From: Bacillota bacterium
GTDB lineage: Bacteria > Bacillota > Clostridia > Acetivibrionales > DSM-27016
Length of the DNA: 7,963 nucleotides
Assembly (NCBI GenBank): GCA_023390115.1
Contig: JAEWDM010000001.1
Coordinates: 1 to 7,963, forward strand
Direction: 5' to 3'
Both the position numbers and the translations under genes were made by a program. The first letter of the stretch is position 1; each line of letters begins with the position of its first letter. Shown in pieces: positions 5,696 to 7,963 of the stretch. Under the pieces are notes generated by a model that had not been told where the DNA came from, ran no database searches, and saw nothing but the letters and a program-made list of their open reading frames with translations.

Positions 5696-6937
5696 TCACT
5701 CTGATAGAGGTGCTGTCACATTACCTGTTGTATTACCAAGCTTAAATCTCGATTTTTTTGAATGTCCATCAGATGAATACACTTCCAGCGGTAAGTTGGT
5801 ATTATTCTCTATATCCAGAGTTAAAGCCACCTTATCATCATCAGATTGTATTGATGCTGGCATAACAACAACAATAATTTTACCATTGCTGATTAAAAGT
5901 TTACCGTTCCCTTTATAAGATATTGAATCTATAGAATAGCTGTAGTCAAAGGAATCTATACTTCCGTTAACTGTTAGCTTTCCTTTTACACCTTCATTTT
6001 TGTCAAAGGATATTTGTGTCTCACCTTTGGGATATGCACTCATCATAATCTTCGAAGCATTATCCCTGTATGTATTGATAATTATTGCAAACGAAGGTTC
6101 GGCTTCCATATAGGTTGTTTTTTTATCTGATGTCGCACTTAAATCACCTGCTTCTGTACTGAATGGGTTTGATTTGCCCTTTATTTCAGGAGTATTAAGC
6201 TTGTATTGGCTGTTGTCGTTCTTTTCCCTATAGCTTGCAAACATAAGCCCTATAGTTCCGTTATACTTTCCAGCGCCTGCAGATGAATCAACGGTAATGT
6301 TTAATGTACAAATAACATCTTTACCGTTCTCTATTGATTTAAGAAATTTATATAATGAACTATAAGAACCTGTATAATTTACTTTTATAATTTCTGTTGT
6401 TAATATGTTATTGCTTCCAGTGGCACTGTTGGCGCCGGCTGTGCTGTTTGAATTATTTTCTGTTGTTGAATTTTGGTTTCCTGTTGAATTTGCGTTATTA
6501 CCAGTTTGTGCCTGTGGAGTATCAGAAGTTGTAATTTTGCCACTTAAAAGGTCATTCATATTTATATCTTGAATAGCACCAAATGTAATATCAGTTAGTT
6601 TAAGATTCGAATCCTTGGAGTATTTACCAAGAGTAAGAATAACATCTTCCTGTGAAATAAACTTAGGTATTTGATTAGATAAGGTATTAAGCTTTTCTTC
6701 CAGTGCCTTCAGATCTGATGTATATTTTGCTCTGGAATTATACTGTATTTTAGCAATACTAACCTTTGGCTCCAAATCTTCAACATTTTGCTTATTCTCA
6801 TTAAATGATTTTATATTTGGTAAAAGCAATAAAGTTATTAATAGACATACCAATACAAATGCAGCAAGTATCCCCAATGCCATAAGATCTTTTTTAGATA
6901 TTTTAGGTTGGTTTTTAAATGAAAGATTCAAATTCAT
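5696..6937 (-). CDS. pilO: Type IV pilus inner-membrane alignment protein PilO, extended form
   Basis: This 413-residue protein has a cytoplasmic N-terminus, one transmembrane helix (about 19-40), a predicted coiled coil (about 45-90) and IPKFISQEDVILTLGKYSKD (90-109) leading into LTDITFG (114-120), all typical of PilO. A Thr/Asn/Ser/Gly-rich linker follows (about 137-178). The PilO beta-fold then resumes with IIKVNYTGSYSSLYKFLKSI (183-202) and YNGTIGLMFASY (225-236). PilO pairs with PilN in the membrane and aligns the assembly machinery. Most PilO proteins are near 200 residues; here about 160 further residues (about 255-413) begin with NPF and form a separate beta-rich region (DNASKIMMSAYPKGETQISF at 292-311) that I cannot assign. 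It might stand in for the absent PilP, but this is speculation. The start is ATG at 6937 with AAGGAG 7 nt upstream; pilN ends 33 nt before it. Confidence 0.85.
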   Translation of the reverse strand: MNLNLSFKNQPKISKKDLMALGILAAFVLVCLLITLLLLPNIKSFNENKQNVEDLEPKVSIAKIQYNSRAKYTSDLKALEEKLNTLSNQIPKFISQEDVILTLGKYSKDSNLKLTDITFGAIQDINMNDLLSGKITTSDTPQAQTGNNANSTGNQNSTTENNSNSTAGANSATGSNNILTTEIIKVNYTGSYSSLYKFLKSIENGKDVICTLNITVDSSAGAGKYNGTIGLMFASYREKNDNSQYKLNTPEIKGKSNPFSTEAGDLSATSDKKTTYMEAEPSFAIIINTYRDNASKIMMSAYPKGETQISFDKNEGVKGKLTVNGSIDSFDYSYSIDSISYKGNGKLLISNGKIIVVVMPASIQSDDDKVALTLDIENNTNLPLEVYSSDGHSKKSRFKLGNTTGNVTAPLSE

Positions 6938-6970
6938 TCTTATTCTCCTTCAATAAATGATCAATTTAAA

Positions 6971-7519
6971 TCATTTATTTAACTTTTTAAGCGAAAGATT
7001 TAAATTGAAAGAATATTTACCTGTTTTAATATCCTGTTTTATTGACTGGATTGTTATATTTGAAAATATTCCGGTCTCTTTAAGTTTATAAATAAAATAA
7101 GCTATACTGTCATTATCCTTAGAACTACCTTCTGCTGTAATACTGCTAAAACTTGCGAATGATAATTTAATAGTTGAAACAGTATCCGGAGTTACACTTC
7201 CGATTTTATCAAAAACCGCTGTCATGTCTGTATTTATAGCTGTTGCAGCTTTAAGAAAATTAGTTAAGTTAGTATACTTATCCGTCTTTTCTTTAATGTC
7301 ATTCCTTATTTTATTAACAGAAGAATACTTCGATAGTTCCTTATTCATATTATCTATATCATTTTTATAGCCTGAGGTCAGTATCATAAAAGCGATACTT
7401 ATTATGAGTATGATAACACTTACACCGACAGCAGCTAAAAATACCATTTTCAGCTTGTTGTCAATAAAGCTTAATTTACCTTTTGCTTTTTCTATGGGTA
7501 GCAGGTTTATATCATGCAT
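6971..7519 (-). CDS. pilN: Type IV pilus assembly protein PilN
   Basis: This 182-residue protein has the PilN layout: a short cytoplasmic tail with INLLP at residues 4-8, the conserved motif that docks into PilM; one transmembrane helix (about 24-48); a charged coiled coil (about 52-85); and a C-terminal ferredoxin-like domain containing SVTPDTVSTIKLSFASFSSI (108-127) and LKETGIFSNITIQSI (145-159). Its length is normal for the family. PilN links cytoplasmic PilM to PilO across the membrane. The ATG at 7519-7517 has GGAGG 9 nt upstream, inside the end of pilM, and lies 4 nt after the pilM stop, so pilM and pilN are probably coupled in translation. It ends in TGA at 6973-6971. Confidence 0.92.
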   Translation of the reverse strand: MHDINLLPIEKAKGKLSFIDNKLKMVFLAAVGVSVIILIISIAFMILTSGYKNDIDNMNKELSKYSSVNKIRNDIKEKTDKYTNLTNFLKAATAINTDMTAVFDKIGSVTPDTVSTIKLSFASFSSITAEGSSKDNDSIAYFIYKLKETGIFSNITIQSIKQDIKTGKYSFNLNLSLKKLNK

Positions 7520-7523
7520 ATGC

Positions 7524-7963
7524 TCAATCCTCCCTCAAAGCTGAACCTATGGCAGGCAGCATATTGATAAACATATCTTTGTTTATTCCTTTTTGATCCA
7601 ATGGTTTTATCATTGTCGCAGGTATATTGAAGGTCTCAGTAAAGTACTTTTCAATACCCGGGAATATGCTTCCTCCGCCCATAAGGAAAATATGCTATAT
7701 ACCATTCTTGAATTTATTATAGGTACAGAAATCTATTGTCTGTCTCATCTGCTCTTCTATTGCTGCATAACCCAGCCTTATATACGCATCCATTTCTTCT
7801 CTAGATATTTCAAGTCCAGCATAACCTCTCTTACGGTAAAGCTCGGCTTTATCAAGAGGAACCTTCAGATGGTCTGCAACCAGGTTATCTACTGAGATAC
7901 CGCCTCCGCTGAAGTATCTGCAAAGAATTATCTTGCTTCCAAGCATCGCAATAACCTGTGAGC
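7524..7963 (-). pseudogene. pilM: pilM 3' part, with an in-frame TAG stop
   Basis: PilM is a cytoplasmic actin-like ATPase-fold protein that binds the N-terminal INLLP of PilN. The C-terminal 146 codons are in the window; the start is beyond the right edge. Recognisable parts are RYFSGGGISVDNLV, DKAELYRKRGYAGLE, the helix AAIEEQMRQTIDFCTYNK, and after the stop LMGGGSIFPGIEKYF, which carries the GG(G)S nucleotide-binding loop of the FtsA/PilM fold. The reading frame is interrupted once, by TAG at 7697-7695, between FKNGI and HIFLMGGGS. The frame is identical on both sides, and 56 more sense codons lead to TGA at 7526-7524, so one base substitution explains it. If real, the protein would lose its last 56 residues including the nucleotide loop. 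A sequencing error, a recent nonsense mutation or suppression are all possible. An ATG at 7682-7680 has no convincing ribosome site. The position before pilN confirms identity. Confidence 0.8.

Noticed and set aside
7593..7895. Plus-strand open frame of 100 codons across the pilM stop region
   Set aside because: Antisense to pilM, whose conserved sequence continues on both sides of the TAG; no start signal.
7524..7946. Two separate small proteins, one ending at 7695 and one restarting at the ATG at 7682
   Set aside because: Both parts match one PilM protein in one frame, and no Shine-Dalgarno site precedes the internal ATG, so a single interrupted gene is the better reading.

Overview
The window is an AT-rich stretch that reads as part of a type IV pilus (T4P) operon from a Gram-positive, probably clostridial, bacterium. 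Reasons: codon use is strongly A/T-biased; Shine-Dalgarno sites are strong (GGAGG types); and the inner-membrane alignment genes pilM-pilN-pilO are followed directly by pilin-like genes, with no pilP lipoprotein and no pilQ secretin, as expected for a cell without an outer membrane. A cellulolytic Ruminiclostridium-like host would fit the pilus-linked PA14 protein, but the sequence alone does not prove this.

All recognised genes are on the minus strand, so the operon reads from high to low coordinates. At the right edge (7963-7524) is the 3' part of pilM, which carries an in-frame TAG at 7695-7697; reading resumes in the same frame with conserved PilM sequence to a normal stop. Next come pilN (7519-6971), a pilO-like gene with an unusually long C-terminal extension (6937-5696), a PilV/GspI-like class III prepilin (5684-4851), a 791-residue PilX-like giant minor pilin (4844-2469, GTG start) and a 683-residue secreted PA14-domain protein (2335-284, GTG start). 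Gaps from pilM to the PilX-like gene are 4, 33, 11 and 6 nt, and most ribosome sites lie in the end of the preceding gene, so these genes are probably translated in a coupled way. A 133-nt gap with a good extended -10 promoter precedes the PA14 gene, and a perfect 10-bp hairpin terminator ends the unit 4 nt after its stop.

Beyond the terminator (1-255) is an AT-rich intergenic region holding a four-copy heptanucleotide tandem repeat. Then come the first 16 codons of another minus-strand gene, whose start resembles TIM-barrel AP endonuclease/sugar isomerase-like proteins.

Working model: PilM (cytoplasmic, actin-like), PilN and PilO form the platform that links the assembly motor to the pilus. 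The PilV-like and PilX-like proteins are minor pilins, perhaps at the tip. The PA14 protein is exported by a signal peptide and may bind carbohydrate. The PilX-like and PA14 proteins share a repetitive G-x-[IV]-Y-A-[DN]-G ladder motif, which suggests that they work as a pair, in a role comparable to PilX/PilY1 of Gram-negative pili. The most notable points are the pilM nonsense codon, this possible PilX/PA14 adhesin pair, the extended PilO, and a calcium-loop-like motif in the PilV-like pilin.
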